Shown one piece after another: positions 1-7,319 of a stretch of 13,414 nt of DNA. Each line of letters starts with the position of its first letter. Positions within the stretch are counted from its first letter, which is position 1. The notes beneath the pieces were generated by a model that worked only from the letters and a program-made list of their open reading frames with translations, did not search any database and was not told the DNA's origin. The translations under genes were made by a program, and so were the position numbers. This DNA comes from JAEUKA01 sp035340095 (GTDB taxonomy: Bacteria; Myxococcota_A; Polyangia; Palsa-1104; JAEUJZ01), in assembly GCA_035340095.1 (NCBI GenBank), contig DAORGN010000139.1:1-13414 (forward strand), read 5' to 3'.

Positions 1-86
1 TGGGCGACGGGGATTTGGTGAACCCCGCCAGGCCAGGAATGGAGCAACGGTAGCTATTGAACCGTGCGCTCGCAGCCACCTCTTTT
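1..86 (+). ncRNA. ffs: Signal recognition particle RNA (small 4.5S type), 3' part, 5' end outside window
   Basis: This is the RNA scaffold of the signal recognition particle, which binds Ffh and FtsY to target nascent membrane proteins. Visible landmarks are GTGAA at 18-22, CAGG at 29-32, a GGAA tetraloop at 36-39 closed by CCA (33-35) and TGG (40-42), then AGCA at 43-46 and CGG at 48-50, which can pair with CCG at 25-27. This is the helix 8/domain IV core in the standard order. The outer stem can form from GCGA (4-7) with TCGC (70-73), and from positions 1-3 with 76-78. The bases CCTC at 79-82 have no partner inside the window, so a few 5' bases must lie just to its left. The T-run at 83-86 probably marks the 3' end or terminator. 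The tetraloop is closed by an A-U pair; C-G is usual. The core call is firm; the 3' boundary is approximate. Confidence 0.82.
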
Positions 87-154
87 GCTTCGCTTGACGT
101 TGCGCTGTTTTGGTTGCTTTCAGCGTCGTCCAGCCTGCTTTTGCGAATGCGTGT

Positions 155-172
155 CCCGGTTATTTGACCGGG
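155..172. terminator. Short GC hairpin at the convergent junction of the SRP RNA and the DUF885 gene
   Basis: CCCGGT (155-160) and ACCGGG (167-172) form a perfect 6-bp inverted repeat around a 6-base loop, and GTTT follows on the plus strand. The hairpin covers the stop codon of the minus-strand gene at 160-162. It could end plus-strand read-through from the SRP RNA gene. In the minus direction no T-run follows, so it would be a poor intrinsic terminator for the DUF885 gene. The assignment rests on symmetry and position only. Confidence 0.3.
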
Positions 173-2028
173 GTTTCGCTCTTCGCAGGCAGCCGCATCG
201 ACTGACCTGCTGTTCGCAGCAGTTGTTTGCGCAGCACCGTCACGGGCACAAGTCCCGCCGACAGCACTGCGTCATGGAAGCTGCTCGACGAAAACGCCTC
301 GCCTTGCTGTGCTCGATAGTCCTCGCGGAGCTGCGCAAGCTGGAGCGCCCCGAGCGCCGGCAGGCCATACAGCGGTTCGTAAGTGCCCCGTTCAGCCTCG
401 CGCCGCGCCGCATGTTCGTCGAGATAGCAGTCGTCGACAAAAAAATGGAAGGCGTCGTCGATTCGCTGACTGGGCACCGGCTGTCCGCTGCCATTCTGAT
501 GCAGCCGAAGCGCAACGATGAGCCGGCCCAGCTGAACCATCCGATGCCGCCACAATAGAAGCTGAACGCGATCGCGCGCCGTGCCTTTGGGCAAAAGCTC
601 GATTGCCAGCTGCGCCGAATACAGCGGCCAGCCTTCGACCAGCGCCAATGAATGTCCGCGCACCCGCAGCGACGACAGCGAGCCTTGTTTTTGTCGCACC
701 ACAAGCTGCTGGGTCAACCGTCCCGGCGCAACGTCGCGCAGCACCGTCAGCAGAATCTGCGAGCGATTGAGCATCCGCAGGTGGTCGCTGATCTGCTTTT
801 TGTCTTTCCAGTTGGCGTCGATCGGATCGTACTGGAGCAGCGGCTCGCGCTCTGGTTCGAGCGGTGCCGCAGTCACGAGCTGAAGATAGCCAAACCGATA
901 CGGCGGCATCTCGACGATGCGCGGCCTCTGGGTCGGCAAAGCCAACAAACTTCCGTCGCTGAGCAGCTCATAGGCGCGATGTACCGACTGCTCGACAGCC
1001 GACGCAAGCTCCTCGGGCCGTGGGTGGTCTTCCTCGATTTCGCGCAGTGCTTCGGAAATCGCCCGTCCGGCGCTCTGGGAACCGCTCAGCTCCCGCGCGA
1101 GCTCTTCGAGCTGTTCTTTGGTGCGCGTGTGTTCCGCTTCAGCGACGGCAAGCACCGTCTCCAGCGGCACATCCAGCAGTTCCAGCGCACGCATCCTTTG
1201 CATCAGTCGATCCCGCGGCTGCGCCCACTCGCCTTTGCTGCGTGGCAACAGATCGCGCGACAAAAACGTCCCGTAGTCGTCGAGCGCCCGCTGGGCTTCC
1301 TCACGCAGACGCGACACTTCTTCGCTCTGCTTGGGATCAGGTCCGCGCAGTCCGAACAGAAGCCGCGGCAGCACGGTGGCGACAAAATCGCGGGTCTGCT
1401 GTGTGACCTCGATCGCGCGCTTGACCCACAGCTCCGGTGGATTCTTCAGGTTGCGCTGTGCTTCTTTTAAAAGCGCCGGTACCGCTTGCAGCCGCCCGCG
1501 CAGCGCCCGCAGACCACTTCCCGTCGCCAAACTGCTCGTCACCAGCTCGTCGAGACCCCAAGCGACCAGCTCGGCATAAAAAAGCGGACTTTTTTCGTGT
1601 GGTCGCAGCTCCTCGCGCTCAATTCGCTGTTCTTCGAGCCGGGCCAGAAGCAAAAGCGTATCGAGCCGCTGGGTGTCTTTTTCAGGCCCGTCAGGAATCG
1701 ACAGAAGATCGAGCCGCACCGGCAGCGCAGGTTGCAAGCCCTCCGCAAGTCGGGTCGCTCGTTCGCTCATGCTGCCCAGCCGAGCCGTTTCGCGCCACAC
1801 CGCGTCGAGCCGCACATCATCGAGCCGTTCATCCGACGAGTGATCGCCAAGCCAGGTCGCCTGCGTCGGCGAAAACTGAAGCTCGGCGTCCAGCTCTTCC
1901 AAAATCAGCGACGCCAGGCTGCCAACCCGAATTCCGCCGTCGGCAGGTGCGGCTTTCGGCGTCGAGCGCACACAGCCCTGCTGCGGCAAAGTAGCCAAAA
2001 TCCCAAGCAGCAGTGCGACGCGCTTCAT
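160..2028 (-). CDS. DUF885 family envelope protein with degenerate metal-binding motif
   Basis: Member of the DUF885 family (PF05960), whose active members resemble zinc peptidases. I start it at the ATG at 2026-2028 (622 residues) because the product then begins with a secretion signal: basic MKR, a hydrophobic core and Cys19. The residues before Cys19 (PQQG) are a poor lipobox, so lipoprotein status is probable only. Family features: an N-terminal P..AT.LGDH segment with a run of acidic residues (residues 54-75), EGWPLY at 465-470 (family EGWALY), and the C-terminal FHDAVL..G.VP segment at 584-595. The family's HE..PGHH.Q metal site corresponds to RDVAPGRLTQ at 431-440: Pro, Gly and Gln remain, but the His/Glu ligands are Arg, Asp, Arg and Leu. 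The protein is therefore probably not a metalloenzyme. It stands alone on this strand, divergent from the next gene. The longer ORF start at 2163 would bury the signal sequence. Confidence 0.85.
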   Translation of the reverse strand: MKRVALLLGILATLPQQGCVRSTPKAAPADGGIRVGSLASLILEELDAELQFSPTQATWLGDHSSDERLDDVRLDAVWRETARLGSMSERATRLAEGLQPALPVRLDLLSIPDGPEKDTQRLDTLLLLARLEEQRIEREELRPHEKSPLFYAELVAWGLDELVTSSLATGSGLRALRGRLQAVPALLKEAQRNLKNPPELWVKRAIEVTQQTRDFVATVLPRLLFGLRGPDPKQSEEVSRLREEAQRALDDYGTFLSRDLLPRSKGEWAQPRDRLMQRMRALELLDVPLETVLAVAEAEHTRTKEQLEELARELSGSQSAGRAISEALREIEEDHPRPEELASAVEQSVHRAYELLSDGSLLALPTQRPRIVEMPPYRFGYLQLVTAAPLEPEREPLLQYDPIDANWKDKKQISDHLRMLNRSQILLTVLRDVAPGRLTQQLVVRQKQGSLSSLRVRGHSLALVEGWPLYSAQLAIELLPKGTARDRVQLLLWRHRMVQLGRLIVALRLHQNGSGQPVPSQRIDDAFHFFVDDCYLDEHAARREAERGTYEPLYGLPALGALQLAQLREDYRAQQGEAFSSSSFHDAVLSAGLVPVTVLRKQLLRTAGQSMRLPAKSETPVK

Positions 2029-2152
2029 GATCCGACAAGGTACAAGCTTCGCGGCAAATGCCCAAGTTCCCAAAGACCAAATCCGCGCTCGGCCCACGAC
2101 GAAGCTGACCATAAAATGGCAGAGTTTTGATATCCTGAGAGAAGGTCGAAAG
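2029..2152. promoter_or_regulatory. Divergent intergenic spacer, presumed to carry promoters for both flanking genes
   Basis: These 124 bases separate the start of the minus-strand DUF885 gene from the start of the plus-strand small protein, so both promoters should lie here or inside the opposite gene. No convincing consensus pair is visible. The best plus-strand candidate, CTGACC (2105-2110) then TGATAT (2128-2133) with a 17-base spacer, would place the transcript start inside the Shine-Dalgarno sequence, so I do not favour it. Confidence 0.3.
2138..2145 (+). promoter_or_regulatory. Ribosome binding site that fixes the start at 2153
   Basis: AGAGAAGG lies 7 bases before the ATG at 2153. 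It supports this start over the in-frame ATG at 2027, which has no such sequence and would extend the protein across the divergent promoter region. Confidence 0.65.
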
Positions 2153-2560
2153 ATGGCCAGCAAACCGTCCGAGCCACAGAAGGGGATTGGTGCGGCCGAT
2201 AAGGCTCAGCCCACGGGCAAAGCCGCACCGGTTACGCGCGCAACAAGCGTCGAAGGAAGCTCCGAAGTCGAAGCGGCAAAACAGGCCGCGCCGGTCGGGG
2301 CACTTTCGGCAGCCACAGCCGTGGGCAAAGCGGTATCCGCCGATCGCGTCGCAAGCATTGCCGATCGTCTGCGCCGAGGCGTGCTTACCCCGGCGCAAGC
2401 GGTGGAGGAGCTGATCGAGGACACGGTGCGCACCAGCCTGCCAGGGCTTACCGCATCGTCGCCGCTCCGTCAGAAGCTGCGAGAGATCCTCCAGAGCTAT
2501 GCCAAGGACGATCCGTATCTGTTTGCCAAGGTTCGACGACTATCGGGGGATCAGGAATGA
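2153..2560 (+). CDS. Small protein with low-complexity N-terminus and helical C-terminal domain, function unknown
   Basis: I do not recognise a family. The 135-residue product has two parts. Residues 1-60 are rich in Ala, Pro, Lys, Ser and Glu and are probably disordered. Residues 62-130 look like three or four amphipathic helices, including ADRLRRGVLTPAQAVEELIED (residues 70-90, helix-turn-helix-like in hydrophobic pattern), a PGL turn, LRQKLREILQSYAK and DPYLFAKVRRL. There is no signal peptide or membrane segment, so it is probably cytoplasmic. Its stop codon overlaps the start of the PEGA gene as ATGA (2557-2560), which implies translational coupling and a shared role. The start is set by the Shine-Dalgarno sequence at 2138-2145. 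A role as assembly or regulatory partner of the PEGA protein is my guess from position only. Confidence 0.75.
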   Translation: MASKPSEPQKGIGAADKAQPTGKAAPVTRATSVEGSSEVEAAKQAAPVGALSAATAVGKAVSADRVASIADRLRRGVLTPAQAVEELIEDTVRTSLPGLTASSPLRQKLREILQSYAKDDPYLFAKVRRLSGDQE

Positions 2561-4059
2561 GGCGAGGCCACCAATTTGTTGCGGTCGGCATGGCCGTCTT
2601 GATGCTTTTGTCGAGCGCAAACGCGCGCAAAGCAGACAAGAAGGGCAAAAAAACCGACGTCGTTACAGCGACGGACAGCGCCGGTGAAAGCGGCAGCGCC
2701 AAAGCGAGCGACGCCAAGCCGGACGAAAAAACCGCAACGCCAGCCGCAGACGCCGCCGCTTCAGCGGGGGATGCAGCAGCGACGGGATCTGCGCCAGCAG
2801 CGGCAGATGCAAAGCCGGCGAAAGACAAAAAGGCCAAGCGGCTGCGATCGACGACACTGCCGCTTTTGGACAAAAACTTTCCTGAGCCGGTGGCGGTGGC
2901 GCTCCAGCGCGAGATGTCCGACGCGCTCAAGCGCAATGCCCGGCTCGATCAAAAGGAACTGGACGTTCGACTCGCGGAGTTTGCGCAGGAAGTGCCGTTT
3001 GACCAAGTCGAGCTGGCACGGACCGCGTATCAAAACGGACGGGATGCCTTTAACAAGCTGGAGCTGGATAACGCGATCGTGACGCTGTCCGATGCCGTCG
3101 ACCAGCTTATCGCGGTGCTGCCGTACATCAAAAAGCAGGAACTGGCCGACGCGATGATGGCGCTGGCGGTTGCGCAGCAGCAGCGAAACAAAAACCCGGC
3201 GATGCAAGCGACGCTGCGGCGGCTTTTGACATGGCGACCGACATATCAGGTCGATAATGATCAGTTTCCGGCGGCGATCAACGACCCGCTCGAGGCAGCG
3301 CGCACGCACCAAAGTCAGCAGCCGCAAGGTCAGGTCAAAGTTCTTTCTGAACCGCCCGGTGCGCAGGTATTTGTCGATGGTGAATTTGCCGGCACGTCAC
3401 CGCTCAACGTCGAGCATCTGACGGTTGGTGAACACTACATCACGTTCAAAAAACTCGGCTTTAAGCGCGGTCTGCGCGTCGCCAACATCGTCAAAGATCG
3501 ACCAGCGCAGATTCTCGGCAAGCTGGATCGGTCGGAAAAGTTCCTGCTCGTCGAACAAGCGATTTCGCGCGTCGGTCCGACGATGGGTGCCAAGCGGCTC
3601 GACAAAGTCGTCGACAACCTGCGCGAGACGCTGTTTTTGGACCACGCGATCTTTCTGAAGATGCAAAGGTCGGCGCCACAGTCGAGCGGCAGCGAAGATG
3701 TGACGGTGGCAGCGTATCTATACGATCTTCGCTCGCGCAGCTTGCTGTCGGAAAAAACCGAGACCGTGAAAGTCCAAGGCGGCGTTCCCGCGGAAGGTGC
3801 GATGGCGCTGCTCGCCGACAAACTGTACGAAGGCGTCGACTATGACTCGGTCGAAGTAAAGCCCGACGATGCGCCCCTTCCCGTCGCAGTGAAGCAGACG
3901 CCGCTGTACAAGCGCTGGTGGTTCTGGACGGCGATTGGTGTCGTCGTCGCTGGTGGTGCCAGCGCGCTCGCCGTCGGACTGACGCTGCGCCAGCCAAGCT
4001 GCCCCGATGGACACACCTGCACCGGCAACCTCGTCTACTCGCTGACGATTCCGTTTTAG
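2557..4059 (+). CDS. PEGA-domain envelope protein with C-terminal transmembrane anchor
   Basis: This is a 500-residue exported protein. Residues 1-24 form a signal peptide (basic start, hydrophobic core, cleavage near ANA). Residues 25-95 are an Ala/Lys/Asp-rich low-complexity linker. Residues about 100-250 are helical, with a TPR-like stretch at 157-225. A PEGA domain occupies about 258-305: VKVLSEPPGAQVFVDGEFAG followed by SPL and the GEHYITFKKLGF strand, typical of this surface beta-domain. Residues 320-445 form another mixed domain. A single transmembrane helix follows a WW pair (454-476), and a short tail holds Cys482 and Cys488. PEGA domains are common in cell-surface and lipoproteins; no enzymatic residues are seen. 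The bulk is expected in the periplasm or at the surface, with the C-terminal helix in the membrane. It overlaps the preceding small gene by 4 bases. Its precise function is unknown. Confidence 0.85.
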   Translation: MRRGHQFVAVGMAVLMLLSSANARKADKKGKKTDVVTATDSAGESGSAKASDAKPDEKTATPAADAAASAGDAAATGSAPAAADAKPAKDKKAKRLRSTTLPLLDKNFPEPVAVALQREMSDALKRNARLDQKELDVRLAEFAQEVPFDQVELARTAYQNGRDAFNKLELDNAIVTLSDAVDQLIAVLPYIKKQELADAMMALAVAQQQRNKNPAMQATLRRLLTWRPTYQVDNDQFPAAINDPLEAARTHQSQQPQGQVKVLSEPPGAQVFVDGEFAGTSPLNVEHLTVGEHYITFKKLGFKRGLRVANIVKDRPAQILGKLDRSEKFLLVEQAISRVGPTMGAKRLDKVVDNLRETLFLDHAIFLKMQRSAPQSSGSEDVTVAAYLYDLRSRSLLSEKTETVKVQGGVPAEGAMALLADKLYEGVDYDSVEVKPDDAPLPVAVKQTPLYKRWWFWTAIGVVVAGGASALAVGLTLRQPSCPDGHTCTGNLVYSLTIPF

Positions 4060-4093
4060 CTTGCGCTACACTGCGCCGGCACTTGCTGCCAGC

Positions 4094-4100
4094 GAAGGAG
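4094..4100 (+). promoter_or_regulatory. Strong ribosome binding site before the 590-residue protein
   Basis: GAAGGAG sits 7 bases before the ATG at 4108, a near-ideal Shine-Dalgarno match and spacing. It fixes the start and indicates efficient translation independent of the PEGA gene, whose stop is 48 bases upstream of this start. Confidence 0.7.
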
Positions 4101-4107
4101 CCTTGCG

Positions 4108-5880
4108 ATGTCGCATTCCGACAAGAGCTTGTCCCCGCCTACCGAGCCTGCGGACTCGCAGCGTTTTGCTGCGGTGCTTGCCGAAGTGCGCGACCCGACG
4201 CAGGTGGATTGGGAGCGCGCGTGGTTTGGCATGGAGCCGACCTTCACAAACCAAAAGACGCTCAAAATCTGGCAGCGCTCGTCGAAAAGCGAAAAAGCCG
4301 AGCTGAAATACTTCAACCACCGCTACGTCCTGGGGATGGAACAGAAGGTGGCCCAGGCGATGGAGCGCAAGTACAAGCGGGCGCAGCGTCGCGGTGAGTC
4401 GTACTGTCTGTTTGACCGCGTCGAGCGTGAAGAAGATGTCGATCAGTGGGGCGTGAAAAGGCAGAACCTGCACTTTCACTGTCACAAGAGCGGTCCGACG
4501 TTCACGGTGCGGCTTGGGCTCGATCCGGAAGTGTATGAATATTCGATAAAGCCGGTGCCCGTCGCGTGGCTTTACGACGATCGCTTCGTCGAGTTTTTGC
4601 AAAAGCTGGTCTGGGATGTCCCGCTGCGGCTGGGTCTATCACCGACGATTGGACAAGGCGGCTGCCAGTTTTCGATTTCGGCCAAAAGCTACCTGACGGG
4701 AAGCCTGCTGTGCGACGACATCGCCGATCGCCTCAACCATCCGGAGCTGTCGTGCTTCACGATGGATTATCCCAACTGCGACGATCGCTGCTTCCGCGCA
4801 ACAAAAGCCCGACGAGCCGCTTTTTTGCGCATCATCGAGCAGTACTGGGCAGGTTCCTTTCATCCGCGGGCGATCGGGCCGATTCGCGTCGAACATGCGA
4901 TCCTTGATCGGGGTTTTTTGCCCGCGTTTTCACCGCCGCCGGATCTGATTTCGCGCGAACACATGAGCGCCGGGCCCGTCGGGACGCACCAAGAAGTCTT
5001 TCAGACCAACTTTGCGTTTGCGCGGGCGGTGCGGCTGTTGGCCCAAAACATTCATCCGGGCTATTGGCAGGGCGCGCACCCCGACTCGCTGGGCTATCGG
5101 CCCGATCAGATCATGCGCTACAGCGAGGGGAACCTAAACCGCCTGCGCATCATGGGCGAGCTGCATGTCAAAAGTGACAAAGTGCTCGATCCGCACGAAA
5201 TTCCCGAATTCGACGCGGAGCTGGCACCGCAGCACCTGTATCACGAGGCGAGCTGGGAAAATCGTGCGCAGCTTAGCCGAACCAGTGCCCGTGATTTTGT
5301 CGAAGCGCTGCTGCTCGACGTACACCGCGCGCAATATCTGCAAAAACACCCTGTGGTGACGCCGCGACGGACGCTTTTGCAAGATCGCTTGCTCGCGGAT
5401 GCGGAAGAAACACTGCTGGCGCTCGGTGGTGGCGATCGACTGGCCGAGCTGCGAACCGAAGCGCGAAAATTGAACCTCGAGCAATCGGAAGGCCGCATCC
5501 GCAGCGACTTCATCGAACCCGAGACGCTGTTTTGGGAAGTCTATTTCCGCTTGCCCGACGCAGAACGGGTGCAGATCGCCCGCGAAGCGATCTCTGGTTT
5601 TGTGGGCCGGGTGTCCGAAGCAGCCGAGTGCGATCCGCGCCACAAAGACGCAGCAGACCCCATGCAGTGGCATCGGCATCGCATCCATCCGCTGCTCTGG
5701 GATGCGCTGGCGCTGGACAAAGGTCCGACGAGTGAACGAGACATTCCCCAGCGCGAAGTGCGAAAATTCCAGGCCCAAAAGGAACAAATCCTTCTGCGCA
5801 GGCCGGTGTGGTCCGTCGGAAAAGGCGAAGCGCCATGGGACTCTGTTTCGCAAAAACTCCACGCGGTCGATGCAGACTGA
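4108..5880 (+). CDS. Large soluble protein of unknown function
   Basis: This is a 590-residue protein with no signal peptide or membrane segment, so probably cytoplasmic. I recognise no family. Conspicuous segments are an aromatic-rich N-terminal region (residues 30-75), a strand pair around LHFHCHKSGPTFTVRLGLD (121-139), VYEYSIKP (142-149), a Gly-rich GQGGCQFSIS (182-191), a Cys cluster at 206, 224 and 228 within SCFTMDYPNCDDRC (205-228), and IRVEHAI (259-265). Then follow HPGYWQGAHPDSLGY (316-330) and a helical second half with many charged residues. The order Glu-bearing strand, Gly-rich QFS strand, then R.E strand faintly recalls the glutamine-synthetase/amidoligase fold, but the usual His residues are absent and I hold this only as a guess. 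It lies between the PEGA gene and a glycosyltransferase/acyltransferase pair, on the same strand. Confidence 0.8.
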   Translation: MSHSDKSLSPPTEPADSQRFAAVLAEVRDPTQVDWERAWFGMEPTFTNQKTLKIWQRSSKSEKAELKYFNHRYVLGMEQKVAQAMERKYKRAQRRGESYCLFDRVEREEDVDQWGVKRQNLHFHCHKSGPTFTVRLGLDPEVYEYSIKPVPVAWLYDDRFVEFLQKLVWDVPLRLGLSPTIGQGGCQFSISAKSYLTGSLLCDDIADRLNHPELSCFTMDYPNCDDRCFRATKARRAAFLRIIEQYWAGSFHPRAIGPIRVEHAILDRGFLPAFSPPPDLISREHMSAGPVGTHQEVFQTNFAFARAVRLLAQNIHPGYWQGAHPDSLGYRPDQIMRYSEGNLNRLRIMGELHVKSDKVLDPHEIPEFDAELAPQHLYHEASWENRAQLSRTSARDFVEALLLDVHRAQYLQKHPVVTPRRTLLQDRLLADAEETLLALGGGDRLAELRTEARKLNLEQSEGRIRSDFIEPETLFWEVYFRLPDAERVQIAREAISGFVGRVSEAAECDPRHKDAADPMQWHRHRIHPLLWDALALDKGPTSERDIPQREVRKFQAQKEQILLRRPVWSVGKGEAPWDSVSQKLHAVDAD

Positions 5881-5987
5881 GGGGGACAGTCCCACCCATT
5901 TCTCCGACGGCAAAGTGCATTTTCTGATCTTTTCGGGGCGACAAAAAAGGTGTTAGAAGCCAAGGACGTTCCGGTCGTTTTCGGAAT

Positions 5988-5998
5988 GGAAGGAAGGG
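5988..5998 (+). promoter_or_regulatory. Purine-rich ribosome binding site before the glycosyltransferase
   Basis: GGAAGGAAGGG ends 4 bases before the ATG at 6003, giving two GGAAGG registers. It picks the 6003 start over the out-of-frame ATG at 5950. The 122-base spacer at 5881-6002 holds no clear terminator or promoter; only a weak 5-bp GACTG/CAGTC hairpin (5875-5891) lies over the preceding stop codon. Confidence 0.6.
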
Positions 5999-6002
5999 CT
6001 TC

Positions 6003-7316
6003 ATGTTACGTCGCCGCATCGCACTGTTTGCAGACGGGGGATTTTTGGCTCACACCACTCGCGTGCTCGAAGTGGGCAGAGCGCTTCGCACCCGCTACGG
6101 CCACGATGTGGTCTTCTGCTGCGACGGACCGTACTCGCGGCTGCTCACCCAAGCGGGCTTCCCGGTGCGTCCGGTCTATTCGGTCGATCGCGAAGAAACG
6201 CTGCGGCTGGCCAGGCGCGCGGGTGCCTGCGATCTGCGCTGGTGGCAAAAAGTCGCCGAAGACTCGGTGCGATCGGACCTCGAGGCCATCGACGATCTGA
6301 CGCCGGATCTGGTGGTCGGTGATCTGCGAATGTCGCTGACGACGAGCGCGCGCGCCCGTGGGATTCCGCTCGTGTCGGTGACAAACGGCGCGTGGACCAG
6401 CCGCTTTGCCGAACCGATCACGGTTCCCGAAGGCCACATTTCGGAAAAACTGCTCGGCAAGAAGCTTTCGTCGGCGCTGTTTCCCGTCGTCAAGCGGCTG
6501 CTGATTTGGTACTGGGCGCGCGGTTTTGACGGCGTGCGCAAGCGGCTCGGACTGCCCAAGCTGGCGACGATGTATGACCTCATCGAAGGGGATCTGACGC
6601 TGCTTGCCGACCTGCCGGAATATTTCCCGATCGTGTCGTCGCCAGCGTCGTTCCGCTACATCGGACCGATTCGCTTTCGCGAAGCCCTGCCGCGTCCAAG
6701 CTGGCTGTCGTCGCTCGATCCGAATCGCCCGACGCTGTACTTTACGATGGGCTCGTCGGGGGATGCACGCTTCTTTAGCGAAGCGGTGCGGGTGTTCGGC
6801 GACACCGAGTACCAAGTTCTGATCACGACGGCGGGTCTGCCAAGCGAGCAGTTTGCCCAGCACCGCAACATCTTTGTCGAAAAGCTCGCCGACGGTGATT
6901 CGCTGATGGCGGCGTCGAACATGACGATCACGCACGGCGGCAACGGCACGATTTATCAAGCGCTCGGGCAAGGCGTGCCCGTGATCGGCATTCCGACGAT
7001 GTTTGACCAGGAAATCAACCTGGTGCGCGTCGAAAAGCTCGGGGCGGGCAAGCGGCTGCGGCTGCGCGACTGCCAGGGCGAAACGCTAAAACAGACTGTC
7101 GAGCACATCCTCGAAACGCCGTCGTATCTGCATGCGGCGCAGAAGCTCAAACGGCGGATTGCCCAGATGGATGGACCGACGAACGCCGCGCTGCACATCG
7201 ATCACTTCCTGACCACGCGCGATCCGCTTTCCGTCCCGCGCGAAGCTGAACAGAGCTGGGCCGCACCGACGCCATACCTCGACGGAGAACCGCTGCTCCA
7301 TCCGATTCCGGGCTAG
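6003..7316 (+). CDS. GT1-type (MGT-like) nucleotide-sugar glycosyltransferase
   Basis: This GT-B fold glycosyltransferase should transfer a sugar from an NDP-sugar donor to a small acceptor such as a lipid, terpenoid or polyketide. The 437-residue length fits the family. The N-terminal acceptor half opens with RRIALFADGGFLAHTTR; His17 lies where the GT1 catalytic base is expected. The C-terminal donor half contains LYFTMGSSGD (245-254) and the family signature HGGNGTIYQALGQGVPV (311-327), then P..FDQEIN (331-339), where Asp335 and Gln336 contact the donor sugar in relatives. The tail of about 30 residues is Pro-rich. No signal peptide is seen. It is separated by 3 bases from the acyltransferase gene that follows, so the two are surely co-translated and likely modify the same molecule. 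The acceptor and sugar cannot be deduced from the sequence. Confidence 0.9.
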   Translation: MLRRRIALFADGGFLAHTTRVLEVGRALRTRYGHDVVFCCDGPYSRLLTQAGFPVRPVYSVDREETLRLARRAGACDLRWWQKVAEDSVRSDLEAIDDLTPDLVVGDLRMSLTTSARARGIPLVSVTNGAWTSRFAEPITVPEGHISEKLLGKKLSSALFPVVKRLLIWYWARGFDGVRKRLGLPKLATMYDLIEGDLTLLADLPEYFPIVSSPASFRYIGPIRFREALPRPSWLSSLDPNRPTLYFTMGSSGDARFFSEAVRVFGDTEYQVLITTAGLPSEQFAQHRNIFVEKLADGDSLMAASNMTITHGGNGTIYQALGQGVPVIGIPTMFDQEINLVRVEKLGAGKRLRLRDCQGETLKQTVEHILETPSYLHAAQKLKRRIAQMDGPTNAALHIDHFLTTRDPLSVPREAEQSWAAPTPYLDGEPLLHPIPG

Positions 7317-7319
7317 CCC

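Noticed and set aside
652..1470. Long plus-strand open frame of 272 codons opposite the DUF885 gene
   Set aside because: Shadow of the real gene on the other strand: it has no recognisable domain, no clear start signal, and is typical of GC-rich antisense frames. The opposite-strand product carries family features.
2105..2133. CTGACC-17-TGATAT as a promoter for the small-protein/PEGA operon
   Set aside because: Only partial matches to consensus, and its transcript start would cut into the Shine-Dalgarno sequence at 2138-2145.
2684..2850. Ala/Lys/Asp-rich stretch of the PEGA protein as a separate gene or tandem repeat
   Set aside because: It is low-complexity linker within one continuous frame; no regular repeat unit is visible.
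5875..5891. GACTG/CAGTC hairpin as a terminator after the 590-residue gene
   Set aside because: Only 5 bp with a G-rich loop and no following T-run; too weak to call.
5134..5913. 259-codon minus-strand frame opposite the 590-residue gene
   Set aside because: No domain or start signal; antisense shadow.
6006..6971. 321-codon minus-strand frame opposite the glycosyltransferase
   Set aside because: It mirrors the GT1 gene, is Arg/His-rich with no domain, and lacks a Shine-Dalgarno sequence; the plus-strand frame has intact catalytic motifs.
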